From: Doryteuthis pealeii
Lineage: Eukaryota; Mollusca; Cephalopoda; Myopsida; Loliginidae
Length of the DNA stretch: 64,000 nt
Assembly: GCA_023376005.1 (NCBI GenBank)
Contig: CM042152.1
Span: 80,423,669 to 80,487,668 of the forward strand
Direction of reading: 5' to 3'
The position numbers and the translations under genes were made by a program. This document shows positions 1 through 14,569 of this stretch, piece by piece (within the stretch, counting starts at the first letter, position 1; each line of letters begins with the position of its first letter). The notes under the pieces were generated by a model that saw only the letters and a list, made by a program, of their open reading frames with translations, ran no database searches and had not been told where the DNA came from.

Positions 1-2514
1 TGCTAAGGGTTTGACATAACGAACTGACTGATCAGAGGGGGCCTCTCTGGCCGCCCGTCTAAGTAAAAGGTCAAAGGGGAGTGTTGCAGGTCATGGACGG
101 CTCATCGACCAGGATTCCGTCCTTAAGCATCACTGATTTACATAATTTTTTCAGTTGTTCCCATGATTCCAAATATAGCAACACGAGGTCAACATGGCAG
201 GGTTTTGACTTTTCTTGATGTAACCCACTCATTTTAATTACTCTCCCTCATTTTTCTTTGGTGTGAAATTGAATATCAGTCATTTAAGTTACTAGCCATA
301 TAAACTCCTTTATAACAAACCGGGTCCCACTCTTTTTAGGAAATCATTTACCACATTACCAGGATAGCATACAATTTCATAATTTACCATTACATCTAAT
401 AGACACATTTAGCCAGTTTTATTCTTACCTTTTTTTTTTTTATGATGGTTAATGAAGTATCTTGGGTTCAATTATAGATGATGCCTACATCTATCAATTA
501 ACTATATAATAAAATTATCTGGTCTCCTGTTTTTGCTTAGCTATGATCAACACTGCTATTTTGATTTTTGTACTTACAAAAAACACTCCTAAACAAACTG
601 TAACAATTACAAGACTCAGTTTAAAAATTAGCCAGTATAAGTGCCACATGAACTTTAAAAGTTCATAGGTGGCACCCATACAACCTACATACAGAAGTAT
701 AATATAATGAATGTTTGAAGTAACAAAGTAGTGAATCACTCCATAATGTACACAGTTATCTGTATGTTAATCAAACCCTTATCTAATACTAGGGTCTTCA
801 ATGAGGGTGGGGGTGGAATTTTAAGGGAGCAATAATTTTATTTTGAGAAAACCATTAAAGTATATTTTAAATAATCTAATTTGATTTTAACAATCTTAAA
901 ACATTTTAAGTGAATAGAAACTTCATATTTAAAATAAAAAGGTCATTACAAATTTAATTTATAACAATTTATAAAATATCAAAGTTGGCAGTAAGAAAAC
1001 AAATGTTGAAGGCACCTGATTTAATAAATGTAATAATAATTGTCTTGTTTATGTTCAGTGTTGCATAAAAATTAATTAAAATATCATTACATGATGAAAG
1101 CGAAATTTCAGATGGAATCAGCAAGTAGCCAATCAGAAGCATTTTTACCATTTAATGAATATTCATGAACAATTTGGGAAATCTTGGGTAGATTTGTAGA
1201 GTTTTAAAAAAAATACCATCATTGATATTTCACTGCCAAAATACTATTTATAGACATTTTTGACAGAAAAATTGAGATAAATATGTGTATGGTTAATCGA
1301 AGACTGAAGATATCAGATCTGAAACACGTGTCACTAATGTAAAATAATTTTTTTTTTTTTTTATTAAAACAATCCATTTTGCAGAGCTTTTTTTATAAAA
1401 TATTACATTTTCTCCCGTTGAACCCATAACGTGTGTGTGTGTGTGTGTGTGTGTATGATTAACCCTGCTGAGTTTTTGTAGGTCATGGATAGCTGTTACA
1501 CTCCAACAGCAGCTAGTGCAAAGAATCAACAGCCCTAAGATAAAGTCTAAAATTAGTCTATCAGTCACAATGAGTAGGACATGTAGATTGTACATGACAG
1601 ACTTCAACTTTCAATTGAATAAATTAAGTTTCAACAGTTCAATTCAGTGCACAGTATTTTGTTTGTCAGTCACAAATAAAATGAATATCCATTCAACATT
1701 AAGAAAAACATATCGCATCTAGTGGTCGTCTAAATCTTTCAGTTCTACAAGGTTATAGTCTTAACAGTAATAATGATTGGCACTTATTAAAGAATGTCAG
1801 ATCTGAGACAATTTATTCAAACATTAATTCTTGATGTAACTTGGAATGTCCAGGGAAGTTCTTTCTCCAAGTCTTCTATCAGTAGTGAGTCATGATGATC
1901 TTAGATCAGTTGGAAGTTATCCTAAACTGAATTCTAACAACACTGCCTTACCCAAACTATTTGAACATCTCTGCTTCTTTTATGGAGTTTCTTTTCTCTA
2001 ATCAAGTCATGCTTATCACTTTCATTGGTCAAATTCTTTTAGCCCTACCTGAGACAGGAGAGATCCCTCTAATTGATTTTTGTTTGGCACCTTTGCATTT
2101 CCATTAATCAGATTGCTCCCACCACCACCAGGTATTCACACCAAAATATTTCTAAACAAAACCCAAATTTTTCAATAAAAACACCTGGTCATCATCGTCC
2201 CGATTCATAAAAAATTAATTCTTATTGTTCTGGCATGGAAATGTCAATCGTTGATAAGGGCTTGGTGGAAATTTTACCTCATTCTCCTAAATCACTCTTC
2301 AGTCGGTGTTTGGATTGTTTCACCCTTGTCCCAGATTATCTTTTTAACAGCCACAGGTGAGAAGGTCATCCGAACATGTACAATCATTTCCATTAGTACA
2401 GTCAAACCTAATTTTTAATAAAACTCATTTCCAAATTATTTTTCTCAATCTTCCCTAAAAATAAATAACTGCTCTTATTCACATCATCCAGATCTCAGTT
2501 CATTTCTTTCTTGG

Positions 2515-2548
<34 letters not shown>

Positions 2549-3576
2549 CCATTCATTCATACTAAATCACCATCAATCCTTTCATGGGGATTTGTTCAGT
2601 AGTCAATACTCATCATGCATTTTATATTTTAAATATTTTCCATAAGTCCATTGTTTGGCCAAAAGTATTTATGTACAAGAATAGATTACAACCAGCAGAG
2701 ATAAGGAGTCACATTTTAAAAGTTATTGTAATTACAAAATTACAATTCATGTGGAATTTAAAGGTTTTTTTTTTTTTTTTTTTTGTTTTTTTAAGAGTCT
2801 AAATGAAAGTATTTCCTAAAATCCATTCCATTATATTAGATTTGTCATTCTTTTTATTACACAAATTCATTTTCTGTTATAAGCTATGTACTTAGGCCAT
2901 TGATAAACACCATCCCTCTTCACACTAATTATAAGAGAAGTGTGTGCATATACAAAGACTACCCTTTTCAGTGCCAAAGTTTACAGGAGTATTTTTTTTT
3001 TTTGGCCTTTCTTGCATCTTGTACATAAAATAAACACTCCATAAATGCTGTCATTTTGGATGCTCGAATTTTATCAACTGGTGTGCGTTAAGGGTTAATA
3101 TTTGGTTTTAAGTAAGGGTAATAAAAATTCAGTTATGTGTAAAGACCAGTGCACCCAAAAATCATGAATTAAATGAATGGGGTGGTTAAAAAAAGTAGGG
3201 ATTATTTACCTAAAGCCTGTTTTTAGTTTTTTTAAAGGTCATTTAAATCATAGATTTCATGACATTAGTTTGATTATTAAACTTGTGAATAAATTGTCAA
3301 CTATAAATACCATATTTATTAATTTGCTAAAATACAAAAAAAATATATTTGTTTGTCCTTGGATAATACATTTTGCAAAGAAAAACTGAAATTAAGACCT
3401 ATTTTAATTATTCTTACTATCTAATTTTAGGTACATTTTCTAGATAAAAACATTCGTTTATAAAAAAAAAATTTCCATTCATTTTGTTTATAACAATTTT
3501 TACCCTTAAATTCCAACTTATAAAATCTAACATTAAAACAAAACTGGGAACTACTTTTTATTTTGCTGATTTCACT

Positions 3577-3700
<124 letters not shown>

Positions 3701-4098
3701 CAATTTTTTTTTACTCTTACAATTGTATAAATGTTGATAAAATTTAATTTTATTAAAATCTTAGTCTTTTTCAACAGCATTTTCTTGTATATTGTATCTC
3801 AGTAGTAATAGCACTATACTGAATGATTTTGGTTTCAAATATTTAAATATCTATGCTTTCCAGTCACACTCATCATCTTTGATGAAATAAGAAAAAATAT
3901 ACAAATGATTAAATCAAAATAAAATTTATTTCATAAAAATTAAAAAATATTCCAGAATCTCAATATTCATTTTGATAAGTCAGATGCATTTTCCTTGAGT
4001 CTCCAATTCCAAAGTCTGTAACAATCAAAAATTTATACAATATAAACAAGGTCAAAAGTTCCTGAAATAAAAAGGTTTTTTTTTCATTTTTTTTAAAG

Positions 4099-4100
<2 letters not shown>

Positions 4101-4138
<38 letters not shown>
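4101..4138. repeat. (AT)n microsatellite
   Basis: Simple AT dinucleotide run with one TT interruption. Confidence 0.9.
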
Positions 4139-4545
4139 CATTAAATTTAACATCAGACATGCCCCCCCCCCAATAACCAATATATTACTCCAAAATTTTT
4201 TTTTGCTAGTTCAGCACATTACAAATTCCAGAAAGCAAGTTATATTCAGTAATTTACATTTAACAGTCAAAATTGACATGCTCTTAAATACATCTAAAAT
4301 ATTAAAATCCATAAACACAAAACTAAATATTTTAGATCTACTTTTACATTACCAATTTTTATTTGGGTCTTGCATAAAAAAAAAAAAAATTCACTTCATT
4401 TCATTGACAGACATATTTAAGTGATCAACTACAACCTAAAATTATTTTCCTAAGCATTTATTTTGTAAATATAAGAAAAATATATAACAATGTTTGATAA
4501 GTTTATGGCAAGGCTAAAGAGAAAAAGAAAAAAAACATTACTTAC

Positions 4546-4714
4546 CACATCTACTTTTTTTCATTCACCTCACACAAGCCTTTCTCGGAAAGCAACTTCT
4601 GCCACTCACGACCAGTTCATAAGTTTGTCAAACTTTTCTATCAAGATAGGAACAGAGTCCCAAGTGTTGAATGTTTTTGGACAACTTATGTGGCCAGTTA
4701 ACAGCAGGATTTCA
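4546..4714 (-). other. Candidate exon of an unrecognised minus-strand transcript
   Basis: A strong acceptor (TTTTTTCCCCACTTCAG) and a strong donor (GTG|GTAAGTAATG) bracket 169 nt of higher complexity than the flanks. Frame 2 is open for 35 codons (EILLLTGHISCPKTFNTWDS, then VPILIEKFDKLMNWS) before TGA. If spliced from the 7.3 kb candidate, the frame would instead be VKSCC and stop. No homology is recognised; it may be untranslated or chance. Confidence 0.3.
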
Positions 4715-5324
4715 CTGAAGTGGGGAAAAAATAAAAATAAAAATAAAATAACTGAATTTTTCCAAGTTTTTTCTTTTTTTTTTTTTTCTTGAAAAGCTGT
4801 AGAGAAGAAAAATTTACCTTTTTTAAAATCCTTCTGTGGTTAGATTTATATCTTTCTGTAATCAGAGCAGTTTTGCTGATTAAATCTCACGATGCTAAAA
4901 TAACCTGGTGGTTAAAAGAAAGGGGGTAAAAAAAAAGAACATTTTATTAGATAAGGTCAAAACTAAAAAAATGGGAAAGTTTGACAAATTAAATACAGTT
5001 TATTTATGAAATCAGCTTGGATTTAAGTTATAATCAGATGTAAATTTAACCATTTTCAAAGCCAAGAAATATATCGTTGAAATGGAAAAATTGCATTACT
5101 TACTAAATCCACAATTAAAACTAATTTGAAATGGACAAATTTTAGCATTAATTTTAGTACATTTATATATTTAACAAAAATATTAGGCCAAGTAAATAAT
5201 TTTTAATTCAATAGTATAATAAAATCCTAAAATTATTTACTAATCAGGTCAAACTAGTTTTCATAACATTGCATTTATGAAAGGTAAATCAAAAACCTCT
5301 GCAAATAAAGATCAGCTGCCCAAC

Positions 5325-5357
<33 letters not shown>

Positions 5358-7292
5358 AATACATCAGATCAACCATAAACCGTCATCTTGGGTTTATAAA
5401 AAGAAAGAGTTCCGGAGAGTTTATCACAAGATTGCTAACTAAAACGATTCTTTTAAACTAAAGTTTCAATAAAAAGACATTTATTGGTATCAAGCCACAG
5501 TATACCAAGGCATTTCCAAAAGTAGGAAAAGCTGGCAGTAAAAATTTTTTTTTAAATAAAAGTCCGCAAGAAAGTGGTTGGATAAGTAATACAAGTGAAC
5601 ATGTATTCAAATGAATAAAAAAAAAAGTTTGAGTCACAAATGCACCTATCACTAATACAGCTACGTGTTGATGAACCATCAATACTTTCCTCATACAAAC
5701 ACCAGAGTTCAACATTACAAGAGAAACGGGTAACGTAATATGTTGTAATAGTTTTGTATACAATACATTGCACATTATACAGAAATGGATAGTTGAAGCA
5801 AGGGGGGCAAAATCTTATACACATCAGTCCAAGTAGATTTATCACTCATATCTAACTTGTCATGTTATTCCAGTTTATTACCTAAACATATCAGATAGGC
5901 AAAAAGGTCACTTGAGATTTTGTATTCTCACATTCTAAAAAAATCTCAAATCATGTAGAGTAGCAAATGAAAAGTAGGTAAATTAACAAAAAATCCTTCC
6001 CACCCAAATACCTCAAAATAAACATTGTTGACAGGAGAATGTGCAGTCATCAAATTCATAGAGCATGTCTTAATTTATCAACAATACAATCATTTTGATA
6101 GATATACACATGACATGCGTTGTAAGAAAAGAAAAAATTTGAAGGAAAAAAAAAAAGGAAAAAAAAAAAGCATGAAACATCCAACCGATTAGCCTAATTG
6201 AACATGATCAAAGTTTTGCCGAGTAAAATGGACACTTTGCCATGAAGACAATGAATATTTGATATTAATTAAATAAAAGTTTAAATAACTGAAATTCAGT
6301 TCATAGTGGGGGGGGGGCTAAATTCCATGAAAAACAGGTTTTTTGCAAAAAACCTGAGAACACAACAAAAAAACCTTGCCAACTGCTAATTCAAGATTTA
6401 ACCAATTTTCAATCAAGTCATTTAATTATACTATTTTAATACAGCAAGCTGTAAACATTTGTTTCAAATTGAAATTAAAACAAAAAACAGTTGGACCTAT
6501 CACCGTATAATGAAGAAAAGAAAAATGTGTTCTAACTTAGACATTTTCTTCCGATTTATCTGTTCTATAATTGAGTTCTTAATTCATTTCAAAGGTATAA
6601 ATATTTTTCCCTAAATTTCTGAGATGAGGAATTATACACTAATTGTACTAGCACTAGAATCGTCATCTTAGTTGTTATAGTACAAGAGTGCCCAACAGGT
6701 TCAATTAAAGATGTCAACCATTAAACCATTTATAATGGTATAGGCTTGTGTAGGACCAGCCTCACTTTTCAGATGAGTTTATATTTTTTTTTTTTAAATA
6801 AAAAAAATAAAGTGCACAAATGAACCAGATTCTTCAAAAGACCAGTTGCCCTACCAAAAGGTTTCAGAGTACAGCCTTTTTCCTAGGGCATTAGAGTATA
6901 GTGAAGCAAACAGCCTTGTCAAAGTTTAAATCCATTTTCCTTATGATAAACACAGCACTACGCATTATAGTCCGTGAACTTTTGAGAATTCTAAAATCAA
7001 CCTCTTTATTTAACTCTTAACATCCTGTTAAGAATTTTCCAAGTCCAGAGCCTCATTCTTATAAGGATTTATCAATAAATGGCTAAAAATGGCCTTTTCA
7101 TTTAAAGTTACCTGTTATTTTCCTTAAAATCAAAGACTTCTAAAGGTTCAATATTCCATTTAACCAAAGGCTAGCATTTGGGGCAGATTAGGAAAATGAT
7201 TGTGACTTCTGGCCGGGTGGAATGAGGTGGTATAGGACGTTAAGAGTTAATCCACAGGACTAAATTGCTCTCATTCTATCATTCATGCTTAC

Positions 7293-7379
7293 CAGATTTT
7301 TCATACCAGTTAAACTTCCTCGTGAATCTATCCAAGATGTCACTCATCTTTTCCACTATGACAGAGCCAACAACAACAA
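7293..7379 (-). other. Candidate exon of an unrecognised minus-strand transcript
   Basis: 87 nt between a moderate acceptor (AATCCCTGAG) and a donor (CTG|GTAAGCATG). It is open in the phase that follows from the 8.9 kb candidate: VVVVGSVIVEKMSDILDRFT, then RKFNWYEKS. It also contains an ATG that could start a frame. No family is recognised. Confidence 0.28.
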
Positions 7380-8830
7380 CTCAGGGATTAAATTCACAAC
7401 CCCACCCCCAGGTAACTAGATAGATACAATTCCATAAAACATTTATGGTCATAGGTCTCAGATTAATTCAACCCAATTTGGGTTGAATGCATAAAAGATA
7501 GATGAACATTACAAGGATATTATATTCTTTAAGTATAAATGGCAAAATAAAAAACTCATGGATTGAATTAAAAAAAAAAAAAAAAATTAATATTGTGAGA
7601 ATTTTTAACTAACAGAAACCTGAAGATCACAACAGTCAAAATGTTATGACTAAGATGAGGGCCCCAGTTCAAGTATAAATGTTAGTGAAAAAAAATGTTT
7701 TAAAATATGAAATAGAATCTCTTCAAATATCAAGTAAAATTAAATGAAATTCTATGGTAGTCAATACGAGGTCATTTTACTAATGCTAAGACTCATCATG
7801 CTATTATTGTTTTGATTGTTCAAGTGAGAGGGACTGGAAAGAAATCAACTTGTCACAATAGATATATTTGTTTTTGCTAACTTTTTTTTTTCTACTACTC
7901 AACATCAAAACATTTTATTTTAAACTTCATATTTTCAAAAAGAAAATACATGGTTAAAATAAATCACCACAAAGTATTAAAAAAAAAAATAAATTCAGAT
8001 TGAAAGTGACTTGTAATATTACAAAAGCTAATTACAAAATCATCTTCCAACTATTAAGCTCAATTCACTAAAATCACTGAAAATATACAAGTATATAGAC
8101 AAAGACTTTTTTTTTTACTTTGAATATATGCAATCATGAATCTATATGGTCCATTACGGGTAGTTGATGAAAGAAAGAGAGAGAGAGAGAGAGAAAACGA
8201 GAAAAAAAAATAATCCCAACACAATGAAAAAAAAAAAAAGTTTCAAATCCATTGTCTGAGCAGATAGACAAATTGTATATACAACCGTATCAAAAAGAGT
8301 TTATAGAAAATTTTTTTCAAGTCTTTCAAATCAAGGTCTCACAAAGTTGTGCATTTGATAGCTGTCAGCATTCATAAACTTATTCACATTCATGGGTAAC
8401 ACAAAAAAAAATTTTAAGAATAAAAAAAATCTTTGAAACTAATCAAATACGGAAGTTAATCCTTCCCCATTATCAAATTGTGTTTCGGCTATAAGAGCTC
8501 AAGACATGCATAGTGTATACAAGTTTCTAAGCAACAAGCCTATTATAAGATCAGTTTTGTTTTTTTTTAAATCATTAGACATCAACAATTCCATATGAGC
8601 CTCAGGAATAAGTCAATGAGATTGTTATCAAATACGAAGATGGGATTTGAAAATGAATTCTATCAAAAAGAAAGGTAAATAAAAAAAAATTTTTTTTTTT
8701 TTTTTAAATCAACAGATGGGGGGAATGGGAAGATTATGTAGAAACTGTTGCCCAATTTTTCTTCATTAGTATAGAGTTAAGTGGTTAGAGAGAACCATGA
8801 GTGGAACATGCAGTGGAACATAAAACCTAC

Positions 8831-8909
8831 CTATATAAGCTGTGGTGTAAAAGTGGACAGGTAGGCAAACTTTAGGGTAAGTCACATCGTGGAGGTCAGC
8901 TGGCAAAGA
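8831..8909 (-). other. Candidate exon of an unrecognised minus-strand transcript
   Basis: 79 nt after a very good acceptor (TTCTGTTTCTTGTTTCAG), ending at TATAG|GTAGGTTTT. One frame is open throughout: SLPADLHDVTYPKVCLPVHF, then YTTAYI; the other two are closed. Its end phase fits the 7.3 kb candidate. No homology is recognised. Confidence 0.3.
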
Positions 8910-9827
8910 CTGAAACAAGAAACAGAAAACCTCTCCATCCCACAAAATTAATACAAATCCTGTACAAGGATCTTAAGCGGTTAATCTAAATATCAAGAGA
9001 ATAGGGAGGAAGGAATTCAAATGAGATGAATCATCTTATAAAAAAAAAAAAAAAAAAAGGAGAAAATAAAAAGGTGCAGTAAAAGCAAATGTTCCCAAAA
9101 TTGTAGGTTATATAAGAAGTTTACTGCAAATACAGTAAACCAAGATAATATGTTGCCATTGCACAAGATCTAAGCAGTGCTCCATTGGGAATAATATAGG
9201 CAATTTCAATAAGCAAAATAGCACCACATATTCCTACACCAATACAGAAAGCACCAGTAGTAGGCAAGATTATAATAGATACAAAGATCAAGAGTTAAAT
9301 AGAAAAGAATATCCATAGAGAAGATATTTTAGGAAATTCAAAAGCAGATAAAGCATTATTGGGGATTTTTTACAAACCCAAAATACTATTTCATCTGCAA
9401 AATTGAACCAGCACACTTCTATTATATTATTGAGAAGTGGAACAAGTCCAAAGAGAAAAACTTAATAGATTCAATTATAGACAGAGAAAGAGAAGAAAAA
9501 AAATCAGAAACCCATTTCAAACTTTAAACAAAAAAAAAAAAAGAATGTAAGCAAATTGTGTTTGATAATCACAAAGTAAAGGTGTCATTATTCAAGACCA
9601 GCATCCTGGCCTTTGTTTCAATTGATTTCTGGAGATTAACTCCCTCCTCAGGTGCAGTCCTTTTTTTTTTATATTGCATCAGGAAAAGCATTGTCATAAT
9701 AGACTGTATTACCAAGTGACAACTACATATGAAAGGGGTCCAACAAAGAGCCAACTATTTTGAAATATAGTAATTGAAACAATGGCAAAGATACATATCC
9801 CAATAAGTCAAATGCTATTTAAAATGT

Positions 9828-9862
<35 letters not shown>

Positions 9863-12800
9863 CATGCACAATATATTTCTTCTTTAAACAATACATTCTA
9901 CAGTAGAATTCACAGAAAATTAATACCCGCAAACAGTTTTAGCAAGTAATTAATATAACTTTGGATGTCTGCAAATGGAAAAGCAGGCTATCAGTCACAA
10001 AGTTTACTAAGTGCAGTTTTCAAAAAGAGCAGTCTGGTGGATTCAACATAAGCTCTATTCGCTGAAAACTGAAGCTGGTAGAGGTTTATAAAAATTATCA
10101 GATATAACTCAATTTGGGTTAACATGGACATTTTATATATAATTGTAAAAGAAAAAGTCAAGTAATCTATTTTTTTTGTTTTGGAGGCACAAGTGTCTAC
10201 AGGAAAGTGATCATTTTTACATTTGGATTTTTAACATGTGTAAAATTGGAGTTTTAGATTTTTTTTTCTTCTAATTCTTTCAAAATATATCATTGGTAAA
10301 AAATGTAATTAATCATAAAAAATTTTTAATTTTTTTATCAATATCCAATTATTATATACAGAAAACATTCCTATAACCTTCACTTTACATATCTAATTTA
10401 GAATATTCATTGATTAGTTAAAAAGTTTGTTTTAGTAAAATGAATACAGCAATTTAATGATAATATTCTACATTATAGCCGACTATACAGTCAGCCAACA
10501 TGCATACTAAATCTATTTGTAATTAGAAAATCTAGCAATCCAACTACATTCTTTTCTTGAATTACAATCCAACACTTCTATCAATAAAGCTAGAGAGCAT
10601 TTAAACATTCAAGCAGCAACATTAACTATTTTAACTTTTTTTTTTTTAATGTATTTACAGCAACAAAAGACCCACCCATTTAATACTGAGAGGAATTTCA
10701 CATGTAAGAGGATTTCTTTTTTTAATTATCTTGAAATTGCTTCAAACTGATCAGTACTAATAAGAATGTCTAACATTGTGACAGCAGTCAAACAAGTTTG
10801 GTTAGAATGAGTTCACTGAAGAATCAGTAGTTGGTATCCTAATGCATGCACAGACATACTAAAAACAGAAGTAAACAACTTAATTTTAGTTTGGGATTTT
10901 ATCTATAAAATAGTATTACATTTGTCATACTTGAACACATACCATTGAAAATATTGGTTTGATAATTCATGCTAACTTATCCATAACAAAACTCAAGAAA
11001 AATCAGAAAATAATTGAACAAAATAATTCAAGTAAATATTTTGCTGAAAAGTTTAATAATTAAGGTTTTATGTCCAACTTAAAATTGAATGAATATATAT
11101 GTGTGTGTGAGTGTGGTAATGATCCTCTTGTAATAGCCAGTGTTCCTTAAGAAATTAAATAGATTCCTTTAAAGAAATATCACGGAATACAAGTTCTTGA
11201 AAAAGGAGAAAAAAAAAACTTAAAAAGTAATAGACAAAGCTAATTTATTAATATCAAAGATTGAAACTGAATGTGGGTAGGAATTTTTTTTAGATTAAGT
11301 GACCTGAAAATATGCACACGTTTTGAGGACACAAAAGAGAAAAGAATTAAGATAACAGAAGCATAATTGTATATAGAATAGAGCATTCACTACATAAACA
11401 CTTTTAAGAGTTAATATTTTTATGACAGCATTATAAATAATTCAGGTTAAAAGCCCAGTAATAGTAACCTAAAGACAATTTTTTTCCTCTCTCTCGATGC
11501 AGCTATCATTAGAAACATTTTGGTAAACAGGATAAAGTTTGGCCAAAACTTTGTTCCCTAATGATATCTATAAAAAAAAAAATAAGATTCTAAAAAGTTG
11601 GGTTTTGGGTTAACCTTACTGCACTTTTAACCTGAACTAAAAAGTTTTATTAATTGCCTTCACAAATTTGATACAAGACCAGAATTTTTCATTGGGTCTT
11701 AAAATCTGTTCACTATTTACAAAGTGAAGATAAAGTTCTGCAAAAAATTAAGACCAAGAATATGTTGTAACCAACTAGTCTCCAGGTAAGAAAGGAAAGG
11801 CAACAGATGGAGAAAGTAATGTTTGAAAAAGATTTTAAAATCAGTTCAAAAGATTAGAAAGAAAAAGAAAAGAAAAAAAAAAAAAAAAGGAAATTGGGTT
11901 TTATAAATGACAATATTTAAGGCATGTTTAGGACAGCTAACAGCAGCCAATAAAATGATATATTGATTATTCTAAATGAAGCACTTACACAAGTCTTGTT
12001 TAGTGACTTAAAATTATTCAAGTAGGCAACATTAAAGTCAAATTAATACTATGGAAAATGTTTTCTATATTTTCTTGATAAAAGAAAAAATAGGTATAGA
12101 TATTAAGCATGACTTCATTTAAAACAATGTAATAAATAGAAATATAACTAAAGTTTCAGTAAATGTTAATTTCCTGTGAAAATCCAAAAGTATATTAATT
12201 TCAGATTAATTAATCAGGATTGCCATTTGACAACACTAGGAAACAACCAATATTCAGATCAATTTTAGCAAAAAATCATCTTCAACGCTAATGATTGAAA
12301 TCTATTTTACTTTACAAGATCTTAATTTGGAATCTAACAAAGTAATTTCAGTTTTCCAATCTTAATGAGAATCTATGAAAGTGACTTTCATAAGTCATGG
12401 ATTTCTCCAAAGAGATTCCAGGATTTAGTGGGAAAATATACATACCTGAAATGGCAATTAGACAAGAAATCCCTCAGCTGGGAATTTTCAGGCCAAGTAC
12501 ATGTACATTGCTTGAAACACTTGTAAAGGTGGGATCCCAATTGCTGCTTGGTTCATAACAGCTGTAGAGGCCAGATATCAACAATACATAACAGTCCAGT
12601 CAGGCTGCAGTAGACAGGAGCTCCAACATCTAAATACAAGGCTGCACAAAAGGTGTTTTTCCACATGCCCACCCCAGAGTAAATTTTTAAAAAAGAAAAA
12701 GTGGAAGGAAAAAAAGAAAAAAGAAAATGGGGGTGGGTAAAAGAACCAAAATATTTTCCCAATCAAATTACCATCTCCCGGGATATAGAAACTAGATTCA

Positions 12801-13066
12801 AGATGATAGCCATGTCCAGACAAGTAAAAGCAGTCCCCACCGAATACATTAAATGGTCAGTATTCAGATGTAGCAGAAATTGTTATTTCTGATCTAGAGA
12901 TCCATTCATTTTTTTTTTTTTTTCATAAAGAATAAGGTATAATCTTTTCCAACACATGAATAGTAAAATTTTAAAAGCATTCTTGGTTAATGCATTTTTA
13001 TTACTAAAAATAAAAACTTGAAAGGGGGATATCAGTTATCATATCCCTTTAATATTTGAAACTTAC

Positions 13067-13117
13067 AAAATGAAGGGGAGCAGTGGTATCCTCAATATGT
13101 GGCAAGCCATAGTATAG
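13067..13117 (-). other. Candidate 51-nt exon of an unrecognised minus-strand transcript
   Basis: The acceptor GTTGTCATATAG and donor TTTT|GTAAGTTTC bracket a fully open 17-codon segment, LYYGLPHIEDTTAPLHF, phase 0 on both sides and compatible with joining to the 8.9 kb candidate. Short enough to be chance. Confidence 0.22.
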
Positions 13118-14569
13118 CTATATGACAACAGTTGCCATTAGCATATAATCAGAATAATAATTTGCAAATTGTACCATTGCTCAAACTGGGTTTGATTACT
13201 TTAAGAGCAGCAAACTCCAGGTGACAATGGCTACTAAATTTATGTTGCAAATAAAAAAAAAAAATTTAAACAATGCAGAAAGAAACAAATTCCCATCAAA
13301 AATCTTAATCTGAACAGAATCTTGCCAGCCCCCCCCCCATTCTAGACACTGAACAAAAGGGGAGGAAAAAGAAAAAAAAAAAAAACTAAGCACTTATAAT
13401 TGCATTATCATGCAAAGTTTTGATATCGATGAGAGTGCAATGAAATTTTTAAATAGGTTCATTTGCACACAATTCAACTTCTCTGCTAAACAGCTTCAGC
13501 AAATATTAGTATAAAAACAAAACTGATTCTATTAATCCATTATCTTTGTTGAGAGATACTAAATCTTATATTCCAAGTATTTTTAGAAAAAGTTTTGATG
13601 GTAACTTCCTTTTTGAAAAGAAGTTGCTACTCGGCATCAACAGATTTATTACAAAGAAAAAAAAAGAAAAACTTGTATCAGTTTCAAATGATCACTGTAG
13701 CAGTTGTGTTCTTAAACATGTTGGATTTCTTTAATCACAAAACCACACACAGTACCGTTCGTGAAGTAGTTTGTAAGAGATGGTATTTGAAATTTATTAA
13801 GAGATCAGAGAATTTTTTAAAGCTGAGAATAAGTGGCACTTGCTCTTTTAACAAAAACAAAAAACTGAGCAAGTATGGTTATTTTGTTTTCTTTAGTCAA
13901 AACTCGTTCTTGCTTAAGTACTAATATGTATTAAGCTTTAGCTTGGAATGTTCTATTAAAATCAAAACATTCACTAATTAGTATAGAGATATATACTTTT
14001 ACATATGTATATTACAGAACATTAAAATCAAAACAATCCTAGTAATTCAATAAAGATATTCAACAATGACAGAATAGAATATCAAGTGATTTCAGATTAC
14101 ATAGATGATACCTTTTGTTTTGTTTTTTTTAAATTAGAAAATAAACTTATGAAAACAATTTTCAGTGAAGCAAAGAAAAATGACAAATATTCAAAAGGAA
14201 ATTTAAGATTAAAAGGATATTTGAGTAAATGTCAATTTCAAATTGCATAAAAATAACTGGCTTGAGAAAACGGTGTATGATTAAGTGAATGGCTAACAGC
14301 TGCATGGAGAGAGGGAAGAGCAGCTGTTAAAAAAAAATAAAAAAATAAAAAATAAAAAAATAAAGAACCAAACTTACTCGCAGCAAAAAATTGCCCATCA
14401 GATTTAATGATTATGAAGTGATTAACAATGTTTTAATATTGTCACCATTTCAATGGGAAATAGAATAAGATGACAAATTTACTCTACCTTCAAAATGGGA
14501 AATTTTCCTTAACCATTCTAAAAGTATAGAATTTGTCTAACTTAAATGAGATCAGGTCATGCTGATAGC

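Larger units (their letters stand above)
4715..14565. other. Intergenic or downstream region without a certain gene
   Basis: Apart from the candidate exons listed separately, I see only AT-rich unique sequence and simple repeats: poly-A at 5325-5353, (GA)n at 8171-8193, (AT)n at 9831-9860, and many A or T runs of 8-20 nt. The longer open frames (5458-5775, 12553-12823, 13595-13924) have no recognisable domain and low-complexity translations, and I do not call them genes. Confidence 0.6.

Noticed and set aside
5458..5775. 105-codon hydrophobic minus-strand frame
   Set aside because: No domain, no splice support, typical of AT-rich noncoding DNA; the overlapping second frame is equally long.
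11768..11785. Plus-strand donor-like CTCCAG|GTAAGAAAGG
   Set aside because: No acceptor, frame or partner exon; shows how often donor-like sites arise by chance here.
12440..12640. Possible minus-strand exon ending CATTTCAG|GTATGT, with a 36-codon open frame (LRDFLSNCHF)
   Set aside because: The donor is plausible, but no acceptor gives an open frame without an in-frame stop; not strong enough to list.
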